Origin: Denitratimonas sp037478135
Lineage (GTDB): Bacteria; Pseudomonadota; Gammaproteobacteria; Xanthomonadales; Xanthomonadaceae
NCBI RefSeq assembly: GCF_037478135.1
Contig: NZ_JBBHDV010000012.1
Location: forward strand, 60,851 to 124,850
Length of the DNA stretch: 64,000 nucleotides
Direction of reading: 5' to 3'
In this document: positions 44,445-54,668 of the stretch, in pieces
How the letters are laid out: every line of letters begins with the position of its first letter
How positions within the stretch are numbered: position 1 is the first letter of the stretch
The notes under the pieces: model-generated
Told to the model about the DNA's origin: nothing
Database searches by the model: none
The model's input: only the letters and a program-made list of their open reading frames with translations
Position numbers and translations under genes: made by a program

Positions 44445-45622
44445 AAGCTGCCGCTGGCTGCCGGTTTTACCTGCATCGCCTGCTGCCGGCGCTGGCGCTG
44501 CTGCTGGTGTTGGCGGGCACTGCGGCGGCGGCCGAGCCTTCTGCGCGCGAAGCTGAAACCCAGCGCAAACTGGCCGAAATCCGGCAGGAAATCGCCGCAC
44601 TCACCGCGCTGCGCCAGCAACTGGATGGCGAACGCGACAGCGCCAGCCGCGCGGTGCGCGAGGCCGACCAGCTGGTGGATCAGGAAAGCCGCGCGCTGCG
44701 CCTGATCGATGACGAAGTCGCCGGTCAGCTGGCCACGCTGGCGCAGCTGCAAGCCCGGCGTGACAGCCTCGAAGCCGGTCTTGCCACGCAACGCGAATCG
44801 CTCGCCGCGCTGCTGCGTTCGGCCTACGCGCTGGGCCAACACCAGCAGCTCAAACTGTTGCTGGCGCAGGACCGGCTCGATGCGATGGCACGGGTGCAGG
44901 GCTATCAGCGCTACTTCCAGCAGCACCGCATCACGCGCATCGAAACCCTGCTGGAAGAACTGGACGAGCTGGCCCAGGTCGTGCGCCAGCTCGACCAATA
45001 CCGCCAGCAACTGGACGCCAGCCGCGCGCAGCAGCAGCAACGCATCGCCGATCTGGAAAGCCAGCGCGAGGAACGCCGGGCGCTGGTGGCCGGACTGGAG
45101 CAGCGCCTGAGCGATACCGGCGAACGCCTCAGGGAACTGGGCCGCGATGAAGCCGCGCTGGCGCAGCTGCTCGAACGCCTGCAGGACATCTTCGCCGACA
45201 TTCCGGATGAGCTGGATGCGGTGCAGCCGTTCGCCCAGCGTCGCGGCAAACTCGATCCACCGTTGCCGGGTCGTACCCTGACCGCGTTCGGCGGCAAGCT
45301 GCCGGATGGCCGCACCAGCCAGGGCTGGCTGATCGCAGCCGAGGCCGGTGCGCCGGTGCGCGCGGTGGCGCATGGGCGGGTGGCGTTTTCCGACTGGCTC
45401 AAGGGGTATGGCCTGATCGTCATCGTCGATCACGGCGACGGCTATATGAGCCTGTATGCCCAGAACGACAGCCTGCACCGCGATGTCGGCGACTGGATCA
45501 AGGCCGGCGATACCCTCGCCAGCGCCGGAAGTTCCGGCGGCCGACAACAGGCGGCGCTGTATTTCGAGCTGCGCCGCAACGGCCGGCCGGTGGACCCGCG
45601 CGGCTGGTTCGCACGCCGCTGA
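44441..45622 (+). CDS. envC: EnvC-like murein hydrolase activator
   Basis: A 393-residue periplasmic protein. A signal peptide (ALALLLVLAGTAAAA) is followed by a long coiled coil (about 35-250) and a C-terminal LytM/M23 domain. The LytM metal site is degenerate: the usual final HxH reads YFE (ALYFELRRNGRPVDP), as in EnvC, so it probably activates amidases at division rather than cutting peptidoglycan itself. The start is GTG at 44441, overlapping gpmI by GTGA. Confidence 0.9.
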   Translation: MKAAAGCRFYLHRLLPALALLLVLAGTAAAAEPSAREAETQRKLAEIRQEIAALTALRQQLDGERDSASRAVREADQLVDQESRALRLIDDEVAGQLATLAQLQARRDSLEAGLATQRESLAALLRSAYALGQHQQLKLLLAQDRLDAMARVQGYQRYFQQHRITRIETLLEELDELAQVVRQLDQYRQQLDASRAQQQQRIADLESQREERRALVAGLEQRLSDTGERLRELGRDEAALAQLLERLQDIFADIPDELDAVQPFAQRRGKLDPPLPGRTLTAFGGKLPDGRTSQGWLIAAEAGAPVRAVAHGRVAFSDWLKGYGLIVIVDHGDGYMSLYAQNDSLHRDVGDWIKAGDTLASAGSSGGRQQAALYFELRRNGRPVDPRGWFARR

Positions 45623-45650
45623 AGCCTTGGCGCCATGCGATAATCACAGC

Positions 45651-47123
45651 ATGAATCGCCTGATCCCCTCCCGTTTTCACGTCGCGCTGGCACTGGTCTG
45701 CGCGCTGATATTCTCCGCACCGCTGGCCGCGCGCGAACCCGCCGCAACCCCGCCGGCGGACAGCAGCGGCGATTCCGGTCAGCCGGCTGAATCCGGCACC
45801 GCAGCGGATACGGAGGCAACTGCTGAGGAAACCGATGTCGCCGATGCGGCCGATGCCGAGGATGCCGAGGATGCCGAGGATGCCGTCAGCCTCGACGAAA
45901 TCCGCCGCTTCGTCGCCGTGTTCCGCGCGGTCAAGCAAGGCTATGTCGATCCGATCGACGACGCCACGCTGATGCGCGCCGCGATCCGCGGCCTGCTGAT
46001 CGATCTGGACCCGCACAGCGCCTATCTGGATGCCGAGCAATCCCGCGCCCTCAACGAAGCCGCCAGCGGCGCCTACGAAGGCCTGGGCCTGGAAGTCATC
46101 CAGCAGCCGGACCGCAGCCTGCTGGTGATCGCACCGATTGATGAAACCCCGGCCGCGCGCGCCGGCATCCTGCCCGGCGATGTCATCACCGCGATCGATG
46201 GCGAACCGATCACCGTGGATGGCGTGGATGCCGCGATCGATTCGATGCGCGGCGCCGCCGGCAGCCAGACCCGCCTGACGGTGGAACGCGAAGGCGCGGC
46301 GGAACCGCTGCTGTTCACCCTGACGCGGGAAATCATCCGCGTCGCCAGCGTGCGCGTGAAGACGCTGGAACCGGGTTATGTCTACGCCCGCATTTCCACC
46401 TTCCAGGCCGATACCGGGCTGGAACTGGACCGCAAGCTGCAGCAGGCGATGCAGCAGAACGAGGGCGAGGTGAAGGGGCTGGTGCTGGACCTGCGCAGCA
46501 ATCCCGGCGGCCTGCTCAATGCCGCGGTCGAGGCGGCCGACCTGTTCCTGGATGACGGTTTGATCGTGTCCACCCGTGGCCGGTTGCCGCATTCGCGCAG
46601 CGAACTGGGTGCGCACAACGGTGATCTGCTGGAAGGCGCACCGATCGCGATCCTCGTGGACGGTGGCACCGCCAGCGCCGCCGAAGTGCTGGCCGGCGCA
46701 CTGCGCGACCACAACCGCGCCCTGGTGCTGGGTTCGCCGACCTTCGGCAAGGGCTCGGTGCAGACCGTGCTGCCGCTGGACAACGGCGATTCGATCAAGC
46801 TCACCACCGCGCGTTACTACACCCCGAGCGGCACCTCGATCCAGGCCACCGGCATCATTCCGGACGTGCCGCTGGAAAGCCGCATCGACCAGATCGCCAG
46901 CGTCCCCGACCAGCCGCCGACGGTGCGCGAACGCGACCTTCCCGGCCACCTGCGCGGCGACAACGAAACGCCCGAAGCCGAAGCCGCCGTCGATAGCTCG
47001 ATCCCGATCATCCCGCTGCAACGCCCGGAAGAACTCGACGACAGCGGCGTGCGCGAAGCCCTGAACATGCTCAAGGGCCTGTCCGTTTTCCGCGAACGCA
47101 GCGATACCCGCGCCTCCGACTGA
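45651..47123 (+). CDS. S41-family C-terminal processing protease
   Basis: A 490-residue periplasmic protease. A signal peptide is followed by an acidic low-complexity stretch built from DAE repeats (9-base units at 45852-45878). A PDZ domain (GLGLEVIQQPDRSLLVIAPI to GDVITAIDGEPI) and the S41 core follow, with LVLDLRSNPGG, the catalytic Ser in GGTASAAEVLAGAL and Lys in TFGKGSVQ. It is the third gene after gpmI and envC, 28 bases on. The long linker is unusual. Confidence 0.92.
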   Translation: MNRLIPSRFHVALALVCALIFSAPLAAREPAATPPADSSGDSGQPAESGTAADTEATAEETDVADAADAEDAEDAEDAVSLDEIRRFVAVFRAVKQGYVDPIDDATLMRAAIRGLLIDLDPHSAYLDAEQSRALNEAASGAYEGLGLEVIQQPDRSLLVIAPIDETPAARAGILPGDVITAIDGEPITVDGVDAAIDSMRGAAGSQTRLTVEREGAAEPLLFTLTREIIRVASVRVKTLEPGYVYARISTFQADTGLELDRKLQQAMQQNEGEVKGLVLDLRSNPGGLLNAAVEAADLFLDDGLIVSTRGRLPHSRSELGAHNGDLLEGAPIAILVDGGTASAAEVLAGALRDHNRALVLGSPTFGKGSVQTVLPLDNGDSIKLTTARYYTPSGTSIQATGIIPDVPLESRIDQIASVPDQPPTVRERDLPGHLRGDNETPEAEAAVDSSIPIIPLQRPEELDDSGVREALNMLKGLSVFRERSDTRASD

Positions 47124-47236
47124 TACGCTCGCGCCGCATCGGGTGCTGGAGAAGATCTACGCATCCGCGACCGCCTCGGGCTGCACGTCCTGCCCCGGAC
47201 CTGTCGGTGCGTGTGGAAGGCTGGAGCCGGTGAGCG

Positions 47237-47272
47237 CTGATGCGGGTGCCGGTCCAGCAGCACCCGCATCAG
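47237..47272. terminator. Strong hairpin between convergent genes
   Basis: CTGATGCGGGTGC (47237-47249) pairs perfectly with GCACCCGCATCAG (47260-47272) across ten bases. It has no T-tract, but lies between the S41 protease and G8 genes, which converge. Confidence 0.6.
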
Positions 47273-47283
47273 GCACTGCCTGA

Positions 47284-49824
47284 CTACGGCGACTCGAAGC
47301 CGTCCGCGAAAACCCCGCCGCCACCCACGTTCACCTTCACAGTCGCCGGACTGAAGTGGCCGTGGCGGTCGGTGGCCCAGTACCGGAATTGATCGATTCC
47401 GGTGAACTCCGGGTCCGGCCGGTAGCCGATGCGGCCATCGGCGGTGGCCCAGGCCAGTCCGTACGTTGGCGGCACGAAGCCATCCAGTTCCAACGGATCG
47501 CCATCGGGATCGCTGTCGTTGGCCAGCACATCGATGATCACCTGGCCATTGCGCGCAACGATGACGGCATCATCAACGGCCAGCGGCGGCTGGCTGTCCA
47601 GATCAAGAACGCCACGCTGGAAGGCATTGCGCCACGCGCTGTGCTGGTAGCCCAGTTGCGTTTCCACGGCCGGGCCCAGACGCACCAGCAGGCCGTACTT
47701 GTGGACGATGCCTTCGGCACGGCTGGTGAAATACTGCGGCACGATGGCATAGGGTACGTTGTCGGCGGTGCGGTAGTAGCCGTCGTTGGAGACGTTGTAG
47801 ATCATTTCCCGGGCCGGCACGCCGAGCCAATCGGTGCCGGCCGGTATCTGCTGGCTGCCGATGCTGTCGGTCTTGCTGCCGATGAATGGCAGCTCGACAT
47901 GGCCGCCGGTACCCGGGTCGTTGTATTCCAGCATCTGTCCGTCGTTGAGCTCGATATCGAAGCGCTCCGGCACCAGGTCGGCGCTGGTCAGGACCTGGTC
48001 GACACTGGTATCCAGGTGCCGGTATTGCTCGGGCACGTTGTCGAAGTCGATATCGATGGTGACGTACTGCTTCTTCGTCACCGGATCGTTGGTGGTGAAA
48101 TCCTTGCTCAGGATCACGCCCGTTGGCATGTCGGCGATGTGCGCACCACGCACCACCATGTCGGTGGCGTTCCTGCCGAACTCGATGCCGAACGCCGGCT
48201 GCCGGAACGGCTCGGGCGTGTTGCCGATGACGTCGATGTCCTCCAGCAGGTAGTGCGAGGTGTACTCCATCGCCGCCCCGGCCCGCACCTCCCAGGCGCG
48301 GAAGTCGGAAATATGGGTGTGGATACCGTGGCCCTGATTGGGATTGGCCTTGACCACGTAGATGCCGACCGTGCTGGCGAAGGCCTCGTTGTCGTGGAAG
48401 TTCAGGATCGGCGGATGGTCCGGCGACTCCGCACGTGAACGCCGCAGCCCATCGCCCATTGGGAACAGCGTGTGCGGGAACGAGCGCATGCGGGTGCCGC
48501 GGTGCAGGTAGGCATAGCCATGGTTGACGCTGGCGGCCACGTTGCCGACGTTGCGCACCATTCGCCCCTGGAACCAGAACCCGGCGCCGGTGCGGCCCAT
48601 GTCGTGGCTGGCAACGTCGTTGCCGTTTTTCGGATTGAACGAGGAGTTGCCCTCGGCCTTGATCGCGATGTTGCGCGTCCACGAGCCGATCTCGTCACCG
48701 GTTTCGGCCACGAAGCCGGCGCCATGGGTGTCGAAACTGGCGTTGTCGTCGAAGATCGCGTTGCTGGCGTGATGCACGTAACCCCAGCCCGGGCTGTTGA
48801 ACACCGCATTGCCGATCACCATCGACGGCTTGTCCGGCTCGTTCAGGCCGGTGAAGTGCAGGTGCATTGGATAGCGGGTGCGGATGTTGCTGGTCGGCGT
48901 CAGGCCCGGCAACTGGTCGGGATCGAAACTGGCGATGGATTTGTCGGTACGGCCCAGGTGCTGGAACTGCGCGTAGCGCACGTCGTAATCGGTATGGTGC
49001 ATCAGCATCACGTGGCCACGCCGGTGGATCGGCGCGGTTTCACCACCTTCGGTTTCAAAGCGCACGTTGCGGCTGAAGTTGGCGACCGAGGCCTTCAGAT
49101 CCAGTCGCGGTGTGCGGTGGTCGTGTTGCAGCGGCGGGGTGAAGCCGATGCTCGCGCCATCTAGCGATGTCACGGTCAGCACCTCATCCTGGGTACCGTG
49201 GTAGCGCACCGCCCCGATGGCGTTGTCCCACTTCCAGCCCGAATAGCGGGTGCCGGTCAGCACCAGAGTGTCGCCGACCTGCCAACCTTCCGGCGCCTGC
49301 GCCATCTGCAGGCTGGTCTGTCCGGCCAGCGGATCCACCGCCACCTTGCCGTGCACCGTCTTGCGCGCGCCGTGGATGTGCACGCGTCCGTGCGCTACCA
49401 GGCCACGGCCCAGCAGCTGTGGGTCCTGGACGATGTCGATATCGGTATCGGAAGTGAAGACGATACGTACCAGCACGTCCGGCTGTACCGGCGCTCCCAC
49501 GGTACCAATCAACACTTCGCCGGCCATGCCGACTTCAAAGGTGTCCACGCGCATCGTGCTGGACTGGTCAGGATCGAAATGCAACTGCCCGTCCACCAGC
49601 AGGCCGCGCAAACCGGCGTTGCCGTGGCCGGCATAGACCACACTCCGACCCGCCGGGATATGTACCACCGCACCCTCGCCGGGTACTGCGGGCTGCCATG
49701 TTGCTGGATCGAACCACGGCCCGTCCGCCACCGCGACATGGGTGGCATCGGTTCCGTCGAACACGTGCATGGCGGCCGCCGGGCCGGCCAGCAGCAGGCA
49801 CACCATGGCAATTACAGACTTCAT
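47284..49824 (-). CDS. Secreted G8-domain beta-helix protein with C-terminal GFE tail
   Basis: An 846-residue protein. A signal peptide (CLLLAGPAAAMHV) precedes a G8 domain (FDPATWQPAVPGEGAVVHIPAGRSVVY). A parallel beta-helix follows, with HxxxG-type turns like those of G8/CEMIP-type proteins. Near the end is a cadherin-like segment (VLANDSDPDGDPLEL ... FTGIDQFRYWATD). The last residues are VFADGFESP, the shared tail. G8 proteins are thought to bind polysaccharides. The start at 49824 has AAGGG upstream. It is divergent from a CadC-like regulator. Confidence 0.85.
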   Translation of the reverse strand: MKSVIAMVCLLLAGPAAAMHVFDGTDATHVAVADGPWFDPATWQPAVPGEGAVVHIPAGRSVVYAGHGNAGLRGLLVDGQLHFDPDQSSTMRVDTFEVGMAGEVLIGTVGAPVQPDVLVRIVFTSDTDIDIVQDPQLLGRGLVAHGRVHIHGARKTVHGKVAVDPLAGQTSLQMAQAPEGWQVGDTLVLTGTRYSGWKWDNAIGAVRYHGTQDEVLTVTSLDGASIGFTPPLQHDHRTPRLDLKASVANFSRNVRFETEGGETAPIHRRGHVMLMHHTDYDVRYAQFQHLGRTDKSIASFDPDQLPGLTPTSNIRTRYPMHLHFTGLNEPDKPSMVIGNAVFNSPGWGYVHHASNAIFDDNASFDTHGAGFVAETGDEIGSWTRNIAIKAEGNSSFNPKNGNDVASHDMGRTGAGFWFQGRMVRNVGNVAASVNHGYAYLHRGTRMRSFPHTLFPMGDGLRRSRAESPDHPPILNFHDNEAFASTVGIYVVKANPNQGHGIHTHISDFRAWEVRAGAAMEYTSHYLLEDIDVIGNTPEPFRQPAFGIEFGRNATDMVVRGAHIADMPTGVILSKDFTTNDPVTKKQYVTIDIDFDNVPEQYRHLDTSVDQVLTSADLVPERFDIELNDGQMLEYNDPGTGGHVELPFIGSKTDSIGSQQIPAGTDWLGVPAREMIYNVSNDGYYRTADNVPYAIVPQYFTSRAEGIVHKYGLLVRLGPAVETQLGYQHSAWRNAFQRGVLDLDSQPPLAVDDAVIVARNGQVIIDVLANDSDPDGDPLELDGFVPPTYGLAWATADGRIGYRPDPEFTGIDQFRYWATDRHGHFSPATVKVNVGGGGVFADGFESP

Positions 49825-49912
49825 ATCGCTCGCCCTTCGCGCGGAAAAGCGAAGGATAGTCTGCACTTGCGGCCACCAGCGCCGACTGCGGCGTCATCAA
49901 TATCATGATGGA

Positions 49913-49934
49913 ATCAGGATTCGATCAGGGTTCG
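49913..49934. promoter_or_regulatory. Tandem 11-base direct repeat in the divergent G8/regulator promoter region
   Basis: ATCAGGATTCG (49913-49923) is followed directly by ATCAGGGTTCG (49924-49934). The 316-base gap 49825-50140 has no gene. A tandem repeat one helical turn long is a common operator shape for winged-helix regulators, and one such gene begins next to it. Function is inferred only from position. Confidence 0.4.
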
Positions 49935-50140
49935 CTGATGACGTACTGATGCCGCAACCGGAACGGCCAGAAGCGCAGGATCAGGTGGCTGCCGCTTTCT
50001 GCGCCGGGCCCGTTGCCGGGGCGCGTCAGTGGCAAATGCCCACCATCGCCGTCATCGCTGCTGCACGCGGTGGTGCGACGGGAAGGTGGTTGTGACATTT
50101 CGTGACAGAATGTTGTCTCTTTTGCCGCAGTGAGGTGCCG

Positions 50141-52540
50141 GTGTCCGCTCCCCGATCCGATACCCATCTGGATTGCCGGGTTTGGCGAACCGGCCCATGG
50201 CTGCTGGACGCGGGCACGCGGGTGCTTTCCCGCAATGACGTCGAGATCGCGGTTCCGCCGAGGGCGATGTCCTGTCTGCTGCATCTGGTGGCCAACCACC
50301 ACCGCGCCCTGTCCCGCGATGAGCTGATCAATGCGGTGTGGGGCCACATACACCTGAGCGACGGCGCGCTGGCGCAGACCATCTTCGAACTGCGCGGCAT
50401 CTTGGGTGACGGCGGTCCGGACGGGCCGATCCGTTCGATCCGCGGCTTCGGTTATCGCTGGGTGGCGCCGGTGGAGCAGGTCGCCGCTTCAAGTGCCGCG
50501 TCGGTCGAGCCGCCGACAGTTGCGGCAGCGCCGATGGCGGCCACGGGTGTGGCCCGGCGGCTGCCATGGTGGTCATTCGCGTTGGTGGCGGTCGTTGTTG
50601 CGGTCGCCGCGTGGGTGCAGAGGCCGGTGGCGGTGCCAGAAACCGCAAACCCTGGGGCGTTCGCAACCGCTGTGCCGCCGCAGGCAATGCTGGTGCGGCC
50701 GGTGATCGCCGGCGATGAGCCGGACACGACCTGGATGCGGCTGGGACTCATGGATCTGGTGGCCAGCCGCTTGCGCGCTGCCGGCGCGACCACGGTGCCG
50801 GTCGAGACCGCGCTGGCACTGCAGGGAACCGCACTCCGGGACGGAAACGAGGCCGCGCTGAATGCGACCGGCGCCCAGGTGGTGAACGCCCGTATCAGCC
50901 AGGCCCAAGGCGTCTGGGTGGTGCATATCGACGCTCGCGGGCCCGGGCACGCATCCACCCGCGTGCTGGCCGAAGCCGACGATGCCCTCGCCGCCGCGCG
51001 CGAGGCTGCCGATCGACTGGCACTCGCGCTGGGACACGCACCGGCACCGGTACCGTCGGAAAGCGCTGCCGTGCTGGGCCTGCTGTTGGAGGTGGATGCC
51101 GCGTTGCTGGAACGCGACCTGGATCGCGTCGAGCACCTGATTGCCGGCGCCGACGCGGAACTGCGCGAACATCCGCGGCTGCGCATGGCCGAGGCGGCGG
51201 TGGCGTTCCATCGCGTCGATCTGGCGCAGGCGCGGGAACGCTTCGAGAGTGTGCTGGAAAGTCTGGACCCGGTGGGTGACCGGCGTCTCCGGGCGCGAGC
51301 GCGGACCAGCCTCGCCAGCGTCTACGCGATGATGGGCGAACCGGCGCGCACCCAAGCGCTGCTTGAGGAACTAGCGCTGCAACTGGATGCCGCCACCGAT
51401 GCCGATCTGCTCGGCGTGGTGCAGATGAATCTGGGGTTGCTGGCACAAGAGCGCGGCGAGCTGGCCGCAGCCGACCTGCATCTGGTCCGCGCCCGGCACC
51501 TGTTGATCGGAGTAGGCGATCTGCAGCGCCAATCGGTGTTGGCCAGCAATCTGGGCGTACATGCACTTCGCAGCGAACGCCTGATGGAGGCCGGCAGCGA
51601 ACTGGAACGGGCGCTGGCCGGCTTCACCGCGCTGGGCGATGCGTCCGGCATCGTGCACGTGTTGGCGGCGCAGCTGGAGTTGCACCTGGCCAGCCTCGAT
51701 CTGCCGGCCGCCGACAAGGTCGCTGCCCGCCTGCAGCGCGGGCACGTGGGCAGTCCACTCGCGCGCGCCTATGCACAGATTGTCGAAGCGATGTGGCTGC
51801 TGGAACACGGCCGCGTGCAGCAGGCGACGACGACGCTGGCATCATTGCAGGAGGGTCTTGCCGGCCAATCCGGGCTGGCTGCCTACCAGGCCGTGCATGA
51901 GCTGTTGAAGACCCGCTTGCTGGTGGCGCAAAGCGCACCGTCGAACGCACGCCTGCACCAGGCCGCCCTCGCGCGTGAGCGTCTGGCGGCGCATCGCAAC
52001 CTGCGCCACTTCCACGCCGAAGCGTGGCAGCTGCAGGTGCAGGCCAGCCTCGATGGCGGAGACCTGGAAGCTGCCCGACGCGAGGCCCGGGCGCTCCGGC
52101 AGTGGTCGCAGGAGATTACGTTGCGGGCCGTCCGCCTGCACGCCTTGGCGGCCGACATGGCCGTGTCCCGGGCCGAAGGTGACCAGTCCGCCGCCCTGAT
52201 GCAGGTGGACCAGTCATGGGCGCTGCTCGACGATGGCGCCAGTCCCCGGCATTGGCTGCAGTTCGCCGAGATGGCGCTGCCCTGGCTTGCCGACATCGAA
52301 GGACAGCAGCCGCGCCTGCTGCAACTGATGCAGCGTCTGGCGCCATCCGCCAGCCATCATTTCGGCGCCGCCCGCGCGCGCATCCGCCTTCTTTATGTGC
52401 TGGAACCGCAAGCCGCGCGCTCTGCGGCCCTCCACCACCTTCGGCGGCTGGCGGGTGAGCGCGCCCTTCCGCTCGAAGTGGACACCCTCGCGCAGCGCGG
52501 CGATTTGCCTGTGACGAAGGCGGCAGAAGCCACGTTCTGA
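50141..52540 (+). CDS. CadC-like membrane transcriptional regulator with TPR-type sensor region
   Basis: A protein of about 799 residues. An OmpR-type winged helix (about 20-105; SCLLHLVANHHRALSRDELI, SIRGFGYRW) is followed by a Pro/Ala linker and one transmembrane helix (WWSFALVAVVVAVAAWV, about 140-160). The rest is periplasmic, mostly helical, with TPR-like repeats. DNA binding, a single membrane span and an external sensor make it CadC/ToxR-like. The start is probably GTG at 50141 (GAGGTG upstream); GTG at 50102 would add 13 Cys-rich residues. It likely controls flanking secreted-protein genes (inference). Confidence 0.8.
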   Translation: MSAPRSDTHLDCRVWRTGPWLLDAGTRVLSRNDVEIAVPPRAMSCLLHLVANHHRALSRDELINAVWGHIHLSDGALAQTIFELRGILGDGGPDGPIRSIRGFGYRWVAPVEQVAASSAASVEPPTVAAAPMAATGVARRLPWWSFALVAVVVAVAAWVQRPVAVPETANPGAFATAVPPQAMLVRPVIAGDEPDTTWMRLGLMDLVASRLRAAGATTVPVETALALQGTALRDGNEAALNATGAQVVNARISQAQGVWVVHIDARGPGHASTRVLAEADDALAAAREAADRLALALGHAPAPVPSESAAVLGLLLEVDAALLERDLDRVEHLIAGADAELREHPRLRMAEAAVAFHRVDLAQARERFESVLESLDPVGDRRLRARARTSLASVYAMMGEPARTQALLEELALQLDAATDADLLGVVQMNLGLLAQERGELAAADLHLVRARHLLIGVGDLQRQSVLASNLGVHALRSERLMEAGSELERALAGFTALGDASGIVHVLAAQLELHLASLDLPAADKVAARLQRGHVGSPLARAYAQIVEAMWLLEHGRVQQATTTLASLQEGLAGQSGLAAYQAVHELLKTRLLVAQSAPSNARLHQAALARERLAAHRNLRHFHAEAWQLQVQASLDGGDLEAARREARALRQWSQEITLRAVRLHALAADMAVSRAEGDQSAALMQVDQSWALLDDGASPRHWLQFAEMALPWLADIEGQQPRLLQLMQRLAPSASHHFGAARARIRLLYVLEPQAARSAALHHLRRLAGERALPLEVDTLAQRGDLPVTKAAEATF

Positions 52541-52749
52541 TCGATTCCTGATCCAGAAACGATCCCGCGTTGAAGCATCAACGGCGACCGCGCATCACTC
52601 TCGGCACGGGATGCGGGGACGCCGAACCACCCAGGCTGAGGGTTCTCCCCGTCCGGCCACTGCCGCCAGGCGATGGCTGTTCATAGCCGCCGCGGCTGCG
52701 CTCCCGAGTTTCGAGCGGGCGTGACGCGTCGACAAGGGAGATCCGTTCC

Positions 52750-54597
52750 ATGGGCACATCGCACCATCCATCGTGGCCGCAGCTGACCAGTCTGCAGCGG
52801 CTGGGCGTCGTTCTGGCGCTGCTTGCCGTTTCCGGCATTTCCATGGCGGGCGGCGGCTTGTCCGTGGCCGATTTCAACCTGCCGCAGCAGGACGAGGCGG
52901 GCTGGTCGATCCTGACGCCCTCGGCCGACAGCCGTCTGGTCTATGTCGATGCCAATGCTGGAAGTGACAGCAACGGCCAGTTCCATTTGCTCGCAGACGC
53001 AGTCATCGGTGCCGATCCAACGCAACCGGTGGGGGCGGTGCTGGCGTTCCGTACACTGGCGGCGGCGCAAGCACAGCTGCGCCAGGATTCACCCGACTGG
53101 CTGCTGCTGCGCGCTGGAGGTGTCTGGGAAGAATCACTGCCGATACGGCGCGGGCGCTCGGCCACCGAACGCATGGTCGCCACCGCCTGGGGTGAAGGAC
53201 CGCGCCCGGAACTGCGCACCGGCGTCGAACGCGGCATCGCCTCGTCCCATCCGGTGAATGTGGCCGTGGTCGGCATCCGCTTTTGGGCCCATACCCGTGA
53301 TACCGACGGGCCCTACTTCACCGGTTACGAGGGCGGCAGCGGCATGAGCTTTTCCACCTGGCAGGCGCCCAGTCTGAACCAGGTGCGCGACGTGCTGATC
53401 GAGGACTGCGTGTTCCGCACCTATGCCAACAACGTGTTCACCGGTGATGCACCGAACGAGCCAATCACCCGGCTGGCGGTCCGACGCAGCATCATTTCCG
53501 GCAATTACAAAACCACGGGCATGGGGCATTCGCAGGGCATCTACCACAGCGGCAAGGGGCATGGCGACGGTGTGGCGACCATCCTGCTGCAGGAGAACCT
53601 GTTCGACCACAACGGCTGGCGCATCCAGTCGATCAACGGCAACAACGATGCCGAAGGCGGCCAGGCGACCATCTTCAACCACAACACCTATTTCAGCTCG
53701 GCCAGCAACGTGCTGTTCCAGCGAAACTTGTTCCTGCGCCCCTCATCCATAAGCAACAAATGGACCGCCTACCTGACTGCCGAGCACTATGACAGCCGGC
53801 GACTGGTCACTGACAACAACCTATATGTCGACGGCGAGATCGGGATCAGCCTGGGTGGCAACTATCCACCCGGTGGTGCGCTGCGCTTCGATGACATTGC
53901 CATCCACAACAACGTGTTCACCGACATCGGCCGCTCACGGCCGACCAACCGCTCCCTGTCCTGGAGCGTGGAGGCGATCGACTGGAAGTACGGCAGCATC
54001 CGCAGCAATCTGTTCATTCACCAGCGCGCGCCGATAACCAACAGCTATGCGCTCCAGGTCACCGCACCCTCGCAGGGAGAGACGGTCCTGGTCGAGAACA
54101 ACGTCATCGCCAACTTCCACAGCAGCACGTACGGCGGGCTGGTGCGGCTGCAGGACGGGGGCAACTTTGATCAGGTCCTGTTCCACAACAATACCGTGCA
54201 GGCCTCCTCGGAAAGCCCGCTGGTCTCGCTGGACCCGGGCGGTTACCTGTTTACCGGCAACAACCGCTACCACTCACCCGCCGCAGGCAACCGGCATTTC
54301 CGTGTCGACGGCACGTACATGGGCGTGGCCGAGTGGGCTGCGTTGACCGGTGACAGCGGCGCCAGCACCGATCCCGTCACGTTTCCGGCACCCGAGCGGG
54401 ATCTGGAAACGTATATCGAACACCTCGGGCTCGGTTCGGGCTTCGATGACTTCCTGACTGCGGTGTACGGCCAGTCACGCGGCAACTGGAACCCTGCGCT
54501 GGGCGCCGCTGCGATCAACGACTGGCTGCGCGGTGGTTTCGGCATGCCGGCGGTGGGCCACGGCAACCGCATCTTCGGCGATGGGTTTGAGCCGTAG
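52750..54597 (+). CDS. Secreted right-handed beta-helix protein with C-terminal GFE tail
   Basis: A 615-residue protein with a signal peptide (LGVVLALLAVSGISMAGG). The body has parallel beta-helix features: repeated Asn-rich turns such as NHNTYFSSASNVLFQRNLF, LVTDNNLYV, IHNNVFTDIG and LVENNVIANF. Polysaccharide lyases and hydrolases share this fold, but I see no specific active site. The last residues are RIFGDGFEP, the shared tail. AGGGAG precedes the ATG. It follows the CadC-like regulator by 209 bases. Confidence 0.82.
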   Translation: MGTSHHPSWPQLTSLQRLGVVLALLAVSGISMAGGGLSVADFNLPQQDEAGWSILTPSADSRLVYVDANAGSDSNGQFHLLADAVIGADPTQPVGAVLAFRTLAAAQAQLRQDSPDWLLLRAGGVWEESLPIRRGRSATERMVATAWGEGPRPELRTGVERGIASSHPVNVAVVGIRFWAHTRDTDGPYFTGYEGGSGMSFSTWQAPSLNQVRDVLIEDCVFRTYANNVFTGDAPNEPITRLAVRRSIISGNYKTTGMGHSQGIYHSGKGHGDGVATILLQENLFDHNGWRIQSINGNNDAEGGQATIFNHNTYFSSASNVLFQRNLFLRPSSISNKWTAYLTAEHYDSRRLVTDNNLYVDGEIGISLGGNYPPGGALRFDDIAIHNNVFTDIGRSRPTNRSLSWSVEAIDWKYGSIRSNLFIHQRAPITNSYALQVTAPSQGETVLVENNVIANFHSSTYGGLVRLQDGGNFDQVLFHNNTVQASSESPLVSLDPGGYLFTGNNRYHSPAAGNRHFRVDGTYMGVAEWAALTGDSGASTDPVTFPAPERDLETYIEHLGLGSGFDDFLTAVYGQSRGNWNPALGAAAINDWLRGGFGMPAVGHGNRIFGDGFEP

Positions 54598-54668
54598 ATC
54601 AAACACGCTGGGTGGGCTGCGTCCCGGGAGGGACGCCGGCTTGAATGAACGAGCGAACTTTCCCGGCG

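Noticed and set aside
45852..45884. Short tandem repeats as part of a CRISPR array
   Set aside because: The 9-base units are in frame inside a signal-peptide-bearing protease gene and have no spacers.
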